A stretch of 64,000 nucleotides of DNA from JASUTC01 sp035447925 (GTDB taxonomy: Bacteria > Thermotogota > Thermotogae > MWEM01). Every line of letters starts with the position of its first letter. Position 1 is the first letter of the stretch. The DNA lies in assembly GCA_035447925.1 (NCBI GenBank), contig DAOTHY010000003.1, positions 28,912-92,911 of the forward strand, read 5' to 3'. The position numbers and the translations under genes are program-made. Of this stretch, positions 33,691 through 41,921 are shown in pieces. The notes beneath the pieces are model-generated. The model worked only from the letters and a program-made list of their open reading frames with translations. It had not been told where the DNA came from and ran no database searches.

Positions 33691-34076
33691 TTCTTCTCTT
33701 CCTTTTTGAGTGCTCTCAACATTTCCATGGCGTCTTTTGAACTGATTTCGCCGTTTTCCAGCATATCCAAAATCTTTTGTGATTCACTTCTCTCGGGTTG
33801 TGCACCTTCGTAGCCCATGGTTCGGACGATGTCCTCTAATCTGTTTCTCGCCGTTGGATAGGAGATTTCGAGTTCTTTTTGTACCTCGGAAAGATTACCC
33901 CTGTTTTTAATAAAAACTTTGGCAAAAAAAAGTTGATCTTCTGATAATTTAAATAATTCGTCCAGTTCGAATTTTCCATTCACCGTCGTCCCGCAATTAC
34001 CGCATTTATATTCTGAGATATATAATTGATGCTGGCAAGCAGGGCATTTGGTTAAAGTTTTTCTCATTATATTCAC
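33687..34076 (-). CDS. DUF2089 family zinc-ribbon/HTH regulator
   Basis: A 129-residue protein. Residues 9-33 are a zinc ribbon (CPACQHQ and CGNCG), residues 45-95 a sigma-like helix-turn-helix (LSEDQLFFAKVFIKNRGNLS then EVQKELEISYPTARNRL), and residues 100-125 a SHOCT-like pair of helices (ILDMLENGEISSKDAMEMLR). It is the first gene of a four-gene operon with a consensus promoter. Two 21-bp near-identical repeats lie in front, one covering the -10, so autoregulation is likely. An alternative start is the ATG three codons in. Confidence 0.8.
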   Translation of the reverse strand: MNIMRKTLTKCPACQHQLYISEYKCGNCGTTVNGKFELDELFKLSEDQLFFAKVFIKNRGNLSEVQKELEISYPTARNRLEDIVRTMGYEGAQPERSESQKILDMLENGEISSKDAMEMLRALKKEEKK

Positions 34077-34093
34077 CTTCTTTCGTTATATGT

Positions 34094-34114
34094 GAATATT
34101 ATACAGTATAAAAT
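34094..34114 (-). repeat. Promoter-overlapping copy of a 21-bp direct repeat (operator candidate)
   Basis: Matches 34157-34177 at 19 of 21 positions. This copy contains the perfect palindrome TTATACAGTATAA and covers the -10 element of the DUF2089 promoter. Confidence 0.6.
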
Positions 34115-34126
34115 TATATATGTCAA
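34098..34126 (-). promoter_or_regulatory. Consensus sigma-A promoter for the DUF2089 operon
   Basis: TTGACA at 34126-34121, a spacer of exactly 17, TATAAT at 34103-34098 on the minus strand. It is a perfect match in both hexamers and lies 22 bases before the DUF2089 start codon, so the leader is short. Confidence 0.85.
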
Positions 34127-34156
34127 GTTCAAACGCAAAAATATTAATGTGAAAAT

Positions 34157-34177
34157 GAATATTATTAAGTATAAAAT
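34157..34177 (-). repeat. Upstream copy of the 21-bp direct repeat
   Basis: Same orientation as 34094-34114, with centres 63 bp apart (about six helical turns), which would place bound proteins on one face of the DNA. Confidence 0.6.
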
Positions 34178-34225
34178 CAAAAAAATTTATTTTTAAGAAG
34201 AGTTGGGTTTTACGAATGAAGTGCA

Positions 34226-34243
34226 ATAGCCCGATTGGGCTAT
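34226..34243 (-). terminator. Hairpin after the radical SAM gene
   Basis: A perfect 7-bp stem ATAGCCC/GGGCTAT with a 4-base loop, 44 bases beyond the stop of the minus-strand gene ending at 34287. No T run follows on either strand, so termination activity is doubtful. Confidence 0.35.
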
Positions 34244-34286
34244 GGATGGAAAAAATGATGAAAGGGTTTTGAATTTTGAATAGTAG

Positions 34287-35705
34287 TTAAAGTGCAAATG
34301 TGAAGTCTTTAGTTGCATTGGCTATTTGAAACTGAAGAATACTATTGCGAATGCTTTCAAACTTTAATTCGGCTGTTTTTCCAATTTGATATTCAATGAA
34401 CCTTTTTTTGTCTTTCAGTGTTTTGATATCTTCGATCTTTCTGGATGAAAATGGTGTTCCGGGTTTTGGGATAAGTGGGTTTAGACTGATTCTGATATCA
34501 GTTATTCCAAACTGAATCGCTTTTTCTGTTATTTGAGCAATGGCATAAAAATCACTTTCATCCTCTTCTTCAAGCCCATAAATAAAATACATTTTCAGCT
34601 TTTTCAATCCAGTCTCCGAGATCAGTTTGAGACTGTGTTCAATATCCGCCTGTGAAATTTGTTTGTTCATGATATCTCTTATTTTCTGGCTGCCACCTTC
34701 CGGTGCAATTGTAATTTCTCTTTGTCCACTTCTTATCAGCCCTTCTATTAATTTTTTGGACAGGGAATCCAATCTTAGGGAGGAAACGGAAAAGCGTATG
34801 CCGTTATCTTCCAATAAATCCAGTATTTGTTCTTTTTGAGGATGATCGGTAAATGTTGCAGAGATTAATCCGCAGTCGTTATAGCCTTTTTCCTTGATCT
34901 CATCAAAAATCTGTTTGATCGCATTGATTTTTACGAACCTGGCAGGACTTCTGGTGTGTCCGGCGATGCAAAAAGAGCATTTCCTCAAACACCCTCTGCC
35001 GATTTCCAATAGTACTTTATTGGGAAAGACCGAATGTTTACTTAGAAAAAGTGACACAGCCGGATCATCAGTCAGTTGGAATGATTTGGCAATGATAGAT
35101 GATTGATGGTTTAATGGCGGAATTGAGAGGTTTTCAATTGTTTTTAAACTCTTTAGTATGAGTGTCCTGTTTCTTTTTGACCGAAAAGACTCCAGTAGAT
35201 TGTTCATCATTTCCGGTAGGTGATCTTCAGCATCTCCTTGAAAGATTAAATCAACATATTGCCAAAGGGCATTCGGGTTAAAATAAGTGACTGCTCCGCC
35301 AAGAAGGATTAAAGGGTGATGGTCTGTTCTCTGAGTAGCGATTAGCGGTATCTTTTTTTGGTTCAAAATATGGATGACATTAATGAAATCCATTTCAAAG
35401 GATACTGAAAAAGCCCAAATGCGGAATTCATCTAACGGCCTGAATGTATCTAGAGAATAATATTTCGAGAACTTACTGTCATAGTAAAACCTCTCACATT
35501 GAATGCCATCGAGAGTGTTAAGGAGTTCAAAAACCTTGTGAAATCCCAGATTTGAAATTGCGGTACCGTAATCCGATGGAAAGATCAACGCCACTTTCAA
35601 ATCTTTCTCTGAAAAAATTAGCGATCTGAATGGTTTTTCAGATCGCTTTGTATTCTCGACGATCCGAAACTCTCTTAGGTCTTCATTATTTCGAGGCCTT
35701 CTCAA
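34287..35705 (-). CDS. B12-binding-domain-like radical SAM protein
   Basis: A 472-residue protein with an N-terminal region (35-200) that resembles a vitamin B12-binding-type Rossmann domain (KVALIFPSDYGTAISNLGFH, LILLGGAVTYFNPNAL), then a radical SAM domain with CLRKCSFCIAGHTRSP (CxxxCxxC) at about 240-255 and TIAPEGGSQKIRDIMNKQI. This layout is that of the TIGR03960-like group whose substrate is unknown. No His of a DxHxxG B12 motif is seen, so cobalamin may not bind. It lies one base after the thioesterase gene in the same transcript. The extreme N-terminus is basic and low in conservation; a later start is possible. Confidence 0.78.
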   Translation of the reverse strand: MRRPRNNEDLREFRIVENTKRSEKPFRSLIFSEKDLKVALIFPSDYGTAISNLGFHKVFELLNTLDGIQCERFYYDSKFSKYYSLDTFRPLDEFRIWAFSVSFEMDFINVIHILNQKKIPLIATQRTDHHPLILLGGAVTYFNPNALWQYVDLIFQGDAEDHLPEMMNNLLESFRSKRNRTLILKSLKTIENLSIPPLNHQSSIIAKSFQLTDDPAVSLFLSKHSVFPNKVLLEIGRGCLRKCSFCIAGHTRSPARFVKINAIKQIFDEIKEKGYNDCGLISATFTDHPQKEQILDLLEDNGIRFSVSSLRLDSLSKKLIEGLIRSGQREITIAPEGGSQKIRDIMNKQISQADIEHSLKLISETGLKKLKMYFIYGLEEEDESDFYAIAQITEKAIQFGITDIRISLNPLIPKPGTPFSSRKIEDIKTLKDKKRFIEYQIGKTAELKFESIRNSILQFQIANATKDFTFAL

Positions 35706-35706
35706 A

Positions 35707-36120
35707 TTATAATCGTTTCTCTTCTATTTTTCGTCGGATGTAATCAGCTGAAATGATTACTCTGATTATTTCTCCTTGAGCGATGGGTTCCATTTCATCA
35801 TAGGCGTTAAAACGAAAATGGATGTGATTGCCTTCCACTGATGTGATCTTTATCTTGATCGTTACTCTCATGGAAACCGGTGTGATGCCAAAATGCTTGA
35901 TGTTTGATGAGACAACGGCTGCAATGATATTTTCACCCAGGATTCGTTTCAGCATTTCCTCTGAGAATTCAAAGACTTTAGCCATCAATTCTCTGGTTGC
36001 TAATACTGAAAAGGTTTTAACAACTGCATTCTCTTTCCAAATCTGCTCAGGGGTGACTTGAAATTGCGTCGTTTCTTCACGTGTTTCAAGAAAACTGTAG
36101 GTGCGGTTGATGATAGACAC
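35707..36120 (-). CDS. Hot-dog thioesterase (FlK-like)
   Basis: A 137-residue hot-dog-fold protein resembling the thioesterase group that includes fluoroacetyl-CoA thioesterase FlK (VLATRELMAKVFEFSEEMLK, SNIKHFGITPVSMRVTIKIK, HFRFNAYDEMEPIAQGEIIR). The His in IKHFG and the Gly-x-x-x-R near the end follow the family. The acyl-CoA substrate is unknown. I chose GTG 36120, six bases after TTAGGAGG; a longer reading from TTG 36138 would run through that site. The preceding YugP-type gene ends 15 bases upstream of this start. Confidence 0.72.
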   Translation of the reverse strand: MSIINRTYSFLETREETTQFQVTPEQIWKENAVVKTFSVLATRELMAKVFEFSEEMLKRILGENIIAAVVSSNIKHFGITPVSMRVTIKIKITSVEGNHIHFRFNAYDEMEPIAQGEIIRVIISADYIRRKIEEKRL

Positions 36121-36134
36121 TGTTAACCTCCTAA

Positions 36135-36809
36135 TCAATTTCTTCTTGATATGAGTAGCATTCTCAGTAACTGTGAGATCGCCATCAATGTTGATGCCAC
36201 GTAGGTCATGGCCGCAGCGCTTAATACTTTTTTGGCCATCATTTGTTCTTTGGAATCAAGTATATGCTGATTTTGAATCATATCCAACGCCCTGCTGCTG
36301 GCGTTGAATTCTACCGGTAATGTGATGATGGAAAAAACAACAACGGCTAAAAAAAGCCAAATACCAATGTTGATTAAGAGTGGTGTGGAAAGGAGAAGTC
36401 CGGCGAAAAAAATGATCCATGAAAAGGAGGAACCGAATTGTGCTACCGGGATAAATGCGTTTCTGATTTTCAAGGGAGCATAATGATTCTTATGTTGGAT
36501 GGCATGTCCTATTTCATGCGCAACCACTCCCAGGCTTGCCACTGAATCGCTGGAAAAAGTCGAATCGGATAAAGCAACCAACTGCTTCCTCGGATCATAG
36601 TGATCGGACAAATTGCCTCCCACATGAACAATTCTGATTTGGCTCAAACCGTTTGAATTCAGTAACTGCTGAGCCAGTTGCTGACCGGTCATTCCGGATT
36701 TGGATCTGATTTGTGAATAGCGTTCAAAAGTTGATTTGACTTTCATTTGTGCCCAAAGTCCAAATAACATTGCCGGGATCAATAATATCATTGATAAATA
36801 GAAATCCAC
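36135..36809 (-). CDS. Membrane zinc metalloprotease, YugP family
   Basis: A 224-residue integral membrane peptidase of the neutral zinc metallopeptidase family (PF04298 type). It has an N-terminal membrane segment, the zinc motif VVAHEIGHAIQH at about residue 97-108, the conserved LPVEFNASSRAL with the third-ligand Glu, and further membrane segments at 125-165 and 200-220. I prefer GTG 36809, correctly spaced from GAGGTGATTAAA, over GTG 36818. It lies 34 bases after rpoD and is probably read from the same transcript. Confidence 0.85.
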   Translation of the reverse strand: MDFYLSMILLIPAMLFGLWAQMKVKSTFERYSQIRSKSGMTGQQLAQQLLNSNGLSQIRIVHVGGNLSDHYDPRKQLVALSDSTFSSDSVASLGVVAHEIGHAIQHKNHYAPLKIRNAFIPVAQFGSSFSWIIFFAGLLLSTPLLINIGIWLFLAVVVFSIITLPVEFNASSRALDMIQNQHILDSKEQMMAKKVLSAAAMTYVASTLMAISQLLRMLLISRRN

Positions 36810-36852
36810 TTTAATCACCTCTTTTCGTTGAATAGTCTCGTTTTCTTTTTGC

Positions 36853-38103
36853 TTATTTGTTTAAATAAGTAATAAGTGTTTTTAAATGCTTGCTTCTTGT
36901 GGGATGTCTTAATTTTCTTAGGGCTTTTACTTCGATCTGGCGAACTCTTTCACGGGTAACATTCAGATATTTTCCCACTTCTTCCAGGGTTTTTTGTCGG
37001 CCATCAATCAAACCGTATCTCATTTTCAGAACAGTGGCTTCTCTTGGCCCCAGCGTATTGAGTACTTCGTTGATTTCGTCTCTCAAGAGCATGAGCATAG
37101 CGGAGTCTTCGGGATTAATATTCTCGACATCTGCAACAAAATCACCGACTGATGAATCCTCATCCCCACCCACCGGTGATTCAAGCGACAAGGTTTCTTT
37201 GTCGGCCTGAAGAATTTCCTCTATCTTTTCAGTCGTTTTGCCCGTTAGTTTTGCCAGAGTTTTAACAGATGGATAATCTCCATGTTCCTGAAGATATTCT
37301 CGCCGGATTTTGTTGATTTTATTGATGGTTTCAACCATATGAACGGGAACTCTGATCGTCCTTGCCTGATCTGCTATGGCTCTGGTAATAGCCTGTCGAA
37401 TCCACCATGTGGCATAGGTGCTGAATTTGTATCCTTTTTTCCAATCAAACTTTTCAACGGCTTTGAGTAGTCCAATATTTCCTTCCTGAATAAGGTCAAG
37501 AAAAGTCAAGCCCCTTCCAATGTAGCGCTTGGCGATGCTTACCACCAGTCGTAAATTGGCAACAACCAGTTTCTGTTTGGATTTATCGTTTCCCCTTTGC
37601 GCTTTTCTTGCATAGGTTCTTTCTTGAGTCGGGGTCAGCAGGGGGATTCTTCCGATTTCTTTGAGATACATTTTAACGCCGTCTTTGGTGTATGCGGCAT
37701 TGTCGAAGATGGCCGGTCCGTTAGTGCTGATGATCTTTTCCATTACATCTTCATTGCTGCTGGATACCTCATCTTTTTCTTCATCGTCGTCGTCATCACC
37801 ATCCGGATCTGTGTCCCTGATGATAACGTTGGCCTTTTCCAGATTTTCATAAATGGTTTCCAGAAAGTTTCCGTCAAAACCGGTATAATCCGGTGGAAGT
37901 GATTTGTCAATATCTTCATATGTGATATATCCTTTCTTTTTTCCGATATTGACGAGCTCTTTCATCCTTTCGTTCACTTCATCCGGTTCCAGTTCTTGAG
38001 GGTCTTTGGAGGCTTTCTTTTTTGCTGTAATCTTTTGTGAGCGCTTTGCAGTTGTTTTTTTTGGTTCATTTTTTTCACTGTCTTCTGGTTTGTTCACGCT
38101 CAT
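36853..38103 (-). CDS. rpoD: Primary sigma factor (RpoD/SigA)
   Basis: The housekeeping sigma-70, 416 residues. The lysine-rich N-terminus is followed by region 1.1, an acidic stretch DPDGDDDDDEEKDE (about 100-113), region 1.2 (YTKDGVKMYLKEIGRIPLLT), region 2 with LDLIQEGNIGLLKAVEKFDW and YKFSTYATWWIRQAITRAI, region 3, and region 4 with MRYGLIDGRQKTLEEVGKYL and TRERVRQIEVKALRKLRHP. It starts at ATG 38103, seven bases after GGGAGG, within the last 29 bases of dnaG, so the two are co-expressed. rpsU is not part of this locus. Confidence 0.97.
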   Translation of the reverse strand: MSVNKPEDSEKNEPKKTTAKRSQKITAKKKASKDPQELEPDEVNERMKELVNIGKKKGYITYEDIDKSLPPDYTGFDGNFLETIYENLEKANVIIRDTDPDGDDDDDEEKDEVSSSNEDVMEKIISTNGPAIFDNAAYTKDGVKMYLKEIGRIPLLTPTQERTYARKAQRGNDKSKQKLVVANLRLVVSIAKRYIGRGLTFLDLIQEGNIGLLKAVEKFDWKKGYKFSTYATWWIRQAITRAIADQARTIRVPVHMVETINKINKIRREYLQEHGDYPSVKTLAKLTGKTTEKIEEILQADKETLSLESPVGGDEDSSVGDFVADVENINPEDSAMLMLLRDEINEVLNTLGPREATVLKMRYGLIDGRQKTLEEVGKYLNVTRERVRQIEVKALRKLRHPTRSKHLKTLITYLNK

Positions 38104-39853
38104 TCAATGTCCTCCCTTCATTTATTTTTAATTGATTCATATCTTTGGATAGTTTTAAGCGATTCGTTATCAGGCGATATTTTTCAGTATCGTCGGTTGT
38201 CATTTGAATTAATATGTCAATTTTTTCCACTTCGTATCTTAATTGCCTTCTTTTTAGGGCTCTTTCGCAATCGGCAATGATGGAAGGAAATGAATCTGAT
38301 TTTTCATACCGTTGAAATTGACGAAAAAAACTTTCAATTCTATCCTGGGTAAAATAGTCTTTGAGATATTCGGCAGCATCATCTGGTTTGAATTTAGTTC
38401 TTACATCTTCAAAGAACTGAGCATAGGCATCTTTTATGCTTTCCTTATAGGTTGTGAATATGGCTTCAATGGTTGTTCTTGTTGTGGGATGAAACAAATA
38501 CAATACCGTCAATTCTTGTTCGGGTTCAAGCGTCTCAAAAGTGGATTGATTGGGAACAATGTGTTGTTCTTGGGAGTGACTCCGTTTTGAAGAATGGCCT
38601 TTTTTGGACATATTCCAGTTTTCTAGTAAAAGTCGTTTATCAAGTTGAGTCCATTCTGAAATCCTGGAAATCAATTGGTCAAAACGTGAAATATTCCCAG
38701 TTCTTTTTGCACGGGCTAGAAGATATTGACTGTTGGTGATAAGCGAATCTCGGCCGGTTTCTTTTTCAAGATTATAGTCTTTTTTGATGTGATTAAGAAG
38801 GAATTCTTCGATAGAGATAGCCTTCAGCAAAATCTTTTGAAAGTTTTCAATGCCATATTTCAACAAATATTCATCCGGATCTTTTGCCGGAGACAAATCT
38901 AATACCAGGGCATTAATGGTGTCATCCAGATTCTTGAATGATTTTTCGACAGCCTTAACGCCTGCCTCATCGCTGTCAAGGGCAAAAACAAACTTATTGG
39001 TGTATTTTGAAAGATCTTCTATTTGTTCTTTGGTCAAGCTCGTTCCCATGATGGCTACTGTATTTTTCATCCCATTGATAAACAACCGAATGGCGTCAAG
39101 ATAGCCTTCTGTTATTATGACAAAATCGACATCTTTGATGCTTTTTTTGGTTTGATCGAACAGATACAGAATTTTCCCTTTGTTGAAGTATTCTGTCTGA
39201 GGTGAATTGATATATTTGGGTTGCTCTGAATGATCAATCTTTCTGCCTGAAAATCCTAACACGTTTCCGGATGGGTCTCTTAATGAAAAGACCAGTCTGT
39301 TGCTAAAACTGTTTCTATCTTTCTCGTTCAAAATACCTAATTCTTTCAGTCTTTGGGCGCTGAATGCGTCCAATAATTTGGAGGTATCCGAATAATCAGA
39401 CCATCCTAAACCAATCTCTTTGATTTTTGCCGGATCTATTTTTCTGATTTTCTTCAAATAATGCCATCCGGGTGTTCCCTCTTGTAAGTTTTTTGAAAAA
39501 AGTGTTTCGATGGCTTTCATATCTTCAGCAAAGGATTTGAAAGCGCTGTTGGATGCGGACTCGAATGAAGGTATTGGGATGGAAAAGCGTTCTGCGACCA
39601 GTTTTACACTATCTACAAAATCTAAATTTTCGTAAGCTTGCACAAAGGCAAAAATATCACCATTCGCACCACAACCGAAACAGTGATAAGACTGTGTGTT
39701 TTCATAAACATAAAACGAAGGCGTTTTTTCCTGATGAAAAGGGCATAATGCCTTAAAATTACGACCAGATTTTTGCAACTCAATATACGAAGAAATAAGG
39801 TCTACAATGTTTACTTCAGTTTTGAGTTTTTGTACAAATGCTTTTAAACCCAC
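38075..39853 (-). CDS. dnaG: DNA primase
   Basis: Makes RNA primers for replication. The 592 residues contain the CHC2 zinc domain (CPFHQEKTPSF and CFGCGANGD, residues 37-66), the RNA polymerase core with the TOPRIM domain (ITEGYLDAIRLF, GTSLTKEQ, ALDSDEAG) at 250-340, and a C-terminal helicase-binding domain (440-592). It starts with GTG four bases after AGAGGTG. The 3' end overlaps rpoD by 29 bases. The terminator of the ribosomal operon lies about 50 bases upstream. Confidence 0.96.
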   Translation of the reverse strand: MGLKAFVQKLKTEVNIVDLISSYIELQKSGRNFKALCPFHQEKTPSFYVYENTQSYHCFGCGANGDIFAFVQAYENLDFVDSVKLVAERFSIPIPSFESASNSAFKSFAEDMKAIETLFSKNLQEGTPGWHYLKKIRKIDPAKIKEIGLGWSDYSDTSKLLDAFSAQRLKELGILNEKDRNSFSNRLVFSLRDPSGNVLGFSGRKIDHSEQPKYINSPQTEYFNKGKILYLFDQTKKSIKDVDFVIITEGYLDAIRLFINGMKNTVAIMGTSLTKEQIEDLSKYTNKFVFALDSDEAGVKAVEKSFKNLDDTINALVLDLSPAKDPDEYLLKYGIENFQKILLKAISIEEFLLNHIKKDYNLEKETGRDSLITNSQYLLARAKRTGNISRFDQLISRISEWTQLDKRLLLENWNMSKKGHSSKRSHSQEQHIVPNQSTFETLEPEQELTVLYLFHPTTRTTIEAIFTTYKESIKDAYAQFFEDVRTKFKPDDAAEYLKDYFTQDRIESFFRQFQRYEKSDSFPSIIADCERALKRRQLRYEVEKIDILIQMTTDDTEKYRLITNRLKLSKDMNQLKINEGRTLNEREQTRRQ

Positions 39854-39903
39854 AGGTCACCTCTATATGAGGATATGTTCGAATCACTGAAAGAACAAAC
39901 ACG

Positions 39904-39935
39904 AAAAAGGTACGAGGAGGTTTACCCCTCGCACC
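39904..39935 (-). terminator. Terminator of the rplU-prp-rpmA-rplM-rpsI operon
   Basis: On the minus strand a 9-bp stem (one G-U wobble; 39927-39935 with 39909-39917) is followed by T5, 29 bases after the rpsI stop. Confidence 0.65.
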
Positions 39936-39963
39936 GTTGATAATCTTATACTTGAGTGTGCGA

Positions 39964-40368
39964 TTAACGTTTTGAGAACTGTGGTGATTTCCTGGCCTTC
40001 TTTAAGCCGTACTTTTTTCTTTCTACCATTCTTTCATCTCTTCTGAGAAACCCGGCCGCTTTTAATGTGGGTCTTAAATCGGCGTTGTACTCCAAAAGAG
40101 CTCTTGAAAGTCCCAGCCGAATGGCCCCTGCCTGACCGCTCATCCCACCGCCATGGATTTTCATTACCATGTCGAAACGGTCGATGGTTCCGGTTAACAT
40201 TAACGGCTCCACGGCATGACGAACCAAAGTGTCCCTCATGAGGTATTCTTGTAATGTGTTGTATTTTTTTCCGTTTATTTTGATCTGGCCTTTACCCGGT
40301 CTGAGATGTACTCTGGCAACTGCCGTTTTTCTTCTTCCGGTGCCGTAATAGTCTATAAACTCTGCCAT
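39964..40368 (-). CDS. rpsI: 30S ribosomal protein S9
   Basis: 134 residues with the S9 signature GGGMSGQAGAIRLGLSRALL and the C-terminal basic tail ending KSPQFSKR, which reaches the P-site tRNA. Preceded by rplM (22 bases) in the usual L13-S9 pair, but here attached to the L21-L27 genes. Confidence 0.98.
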   Translation of the reverse strand: MAEFIDYYGTGRRKTAVARVHLRPGKGQIKINGKKYNTLQEYLMRDTLVRHAVEPLMLTGTIDRFDMVMKIHGGGMSGQAGAIRLGLSRALLEYNADLRPTLKAAGFLRRDERMVERKKYGLKKARKSPQFSKR

Positions 40369-40390
40369 TTATTTTGACCTCCCAATTATC

Positions 40391-40831
40391 CTATAAATCG
40401 ATTTGTTCGGGTTTCTGGGCTTCGTGAGGATGCTGGTCGCCTGCGTACACCTTTAGTTTCTGAAACATGTGTCTGCCCAATTTGTTCTTTGGAAGCATAC
40501 GCTTGATCGCCAGTGTCACGATGCTCTCAGGATGTTTTTCAAGCATCTGTTTGGTTGTGAATTCCTTCATGTGACCAGGATATCTTGAAAACCTTCTGTA
40601 TATTTTATCATTCATCTTGTTACCCGTTAATTTGACTTTATCCGCATTGATCACAATCACAAAATCACCGGAATCCACGTTTGGTGTGTATTGAGGATTA
40701 TCTTTTCCAGTAAGAATCTTTGCGATCTGCGTCGCCATTCTGCCTAAAACCTTGTCTTTGGCATCAACAACATACCATTTTTTTTCTCTTTCCTCAGGTT
40801 TGAGGCGGAAACTTTTTTGTTGATATTTCAT
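40391..40831 (-). CDS. rplM: 50S ribosomal protein L13
   Basis: 146 residues, with KDKVLGRMATQIAKIL, NADKVKLTGNKMNDKIYRR and the family signature MLPKNKLGRHMFQKLKVYAG. I chose ATG 40831 over the adjacent TTG 40834; GGAGGAGA precedes. It follows rpmA by 15 bases. Confidence 0.97.
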   Translation of the reverse strand: MKYQQKSFRLKPEEREKKWYVVDAKDKVLGRMATQIAKILTGKDNPQYTPNVDSGDFVIVINADKVKLTGNKMNDKIYRRFSRYPGHMKEFTTKQMLEKHPESIVTLAIKRMLPKNKLGRHMFQKLKVYAGDQHPHEAQKPEQIDL

Positions 40832-40846
40832 CAAACTCTCCTCCTC

Positions 40847-41125
40847 TTATCGTTCGTCAACAATGTGAACGTATTTTCTGTTTCTTCGAGTCTTAAAGGA
40901 AACAAATCCTTCTTTTAATGCGAAAAGGGTGAAATCTTTACCCATTCCAACATTTGTTCCGGGAAAGATTTTTGTGCCTCTTTGTCTCATGATAATATTG
41001 CCCGGTATCACTGAACTACCGTCGCCTTTTTTGATGCCCAAGTATTTTGGATTGGAATTTCTTCCGTTTTTTCCGCCACCACTCTTTCTATGAGCGAATA
41101 ATTGTATATTCATCTTGATTTTCAT
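40847..41125 (-). CDS. rpmA: 50S ribosomal protein L27 with cleavable N-terminal extension
   Basis: 92 residues. The mature L27 begins with AHRKSGGGKNGRNSNPKYLG. In front is the Firmicute-type extension ending NIQLFA, the recognition motif that the protease Prp cleaves before L27 can work at the peptidyl-transferase centre. The prp gene lies immediately upstream and overlaps by four bases, as expected. Confidence 0.97.
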   Translation of the reverse strand: MKIKMNIQLFAHRKSGGGKNGRNSNPKYLGIKKGDGSSVIPGNIIMRQRGTKIFPGTNVGMGKDFTLFALKEGFVSFKTRRNRKYVHIVDER

Positions 41126-41439
41126 TCTTCTTTCACCTCCACTAATAAGTAGCCGGAATATTCATTTTGAATTTCCTTGAGAGTTAGGATCAGATGTCGG
41201 ATAAGCATATCGGATAATGAAGAGGGCTTCTCTAAGCTGACTTTTATAAGTCCCGTATCATCATTTTGTTGAATAGTCGCTTTTGTACATTCTTCATCAA
41301 TGATATTGGTGGTGTGAATTGTCAGAGAACTGACTGAGGCACACACGATATCTTTACCTCTTTTGGCATAACCGGAATGCCCCCTTATCTCATAACCGCT
41401 GAACCTATTATTGTTTTTGTAAAAGACCGCTTTAATCAT
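41122..41439 (-). CDS. prp: Ribosomal-processing cysteine protease Prp
   Basis: A 105-residue cysteine protease (DUF464) that removes the N-terminal extension of L27. The catalytic His and Cys are seen in RGHSGYAKRGKDIVCASVS (His21 and Cys33). The gene lies between rplU and rpmA as in other Firmicutes and overlaps rpmA by four bases. Confidence 0.95.
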   Translation of the reverse strand: MIKAVFYKNNNRFSGYEIRGHSGYAKRGKDIVCASVSSLTIHTTNIIDEECTKATIQQNDDTGLIKVSLEKPSSLSDMLIRHLILTLKEIQNEYSGYLLVEVKEE

Positions 41440-41452
41440 TTCATGTTACTTG

Positions 41453-41764
41453 TCATTGTTCTATCTTTTCTACTTTTACCGCTGTATAGGGTTGTTTATG
41501 TCCTTTTACCCTTCTGTACATCTTTCGGTCCTTGAACTTGATAATGTGGACCTTGTCGTCTCTCACATGCTCGACGACTTTGCCGACTACTTTGGCACCT
41601 TCAACATAAGGCTTACCGGTGTGAATGGTTTCGTCAGTTCTCAACAGAACAACCTGATCGAATGTGATGGAACTACCCGGTTCTGCATCGTTTTTGTCAA
41701 CGTACACAATCTGGCCTTCTTCGATTTTGAATTGTCTGCCGGATGTTTCGATTATGGCGTACAT
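41453..41764 (-). CDS. rplU: 50S ribosomal protein L21
   Basis: 103 residues with the L21 core YAIIETSGRQFKIEEGQIVY and the C-terminal RRVKGHKQPYTAVKVEKI. Strong AAAGGAGG ribosome binding site. It is the first gene of the ribosomal operon, with an extended -10 promoter and a leader of about 100 bases upstream. Confidence 0.97.
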   Translation of the reverse strand: MYAIIETSGRQFKIEEGQIVYVDKNDAEPGSSITFDQVVLLRTDETIHTGKPYVEGAKVVGKVVEHVRDDKVHIIKFKDRKMYRRVKGHKQPYTAVKVEKIEQ

Positions 41765-41863
41765 TTTTAACCTCCTTTTGTCTTAAATATGCTGACGAAG
41801 GTACTTGCAATCAATTTGACATTTCGATCGCCAAGGTTTATAAACCTTCCATCAGGCAAAATC
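41765..41863 (-). promoter_or_regulatory. rplU 5' leader with palindrome (possible L21 leader)
   Basis: The untranslated leader of about 99 bases contains the 16-base perfect palindrome AAGGTTTATAAACCTT (41833-41848). Its position matches the autoregulatory L21 leader known in Firmicutes, but I cannot confirm the conserved structure. Confidence 0.4.
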
Positions 41864-41869
41864 CCGCAT

Positions 41870-41878
41870 ATTATATCA
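41870..41878 (-). promoter_or_regulatory. Extended -10 promoter for rplU
   Basis: Minus-strand TGATATAAT, between the disA stop and the rplU leader. The -35 is poor. Confidence 0.55.
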
Positions 41879-41921
41879 TAAATCCAGCGATGATAACGAC
41901 CACTATGGATGTAACGGTTAT

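Noticed and set aside
37780..37800. Simple repeat (GTC/CAT-rich) suggesting a microsatellite
   Set aside because: It encodes the acidic Asp/Glu run of the sigma factor, common in this region of RpoD.
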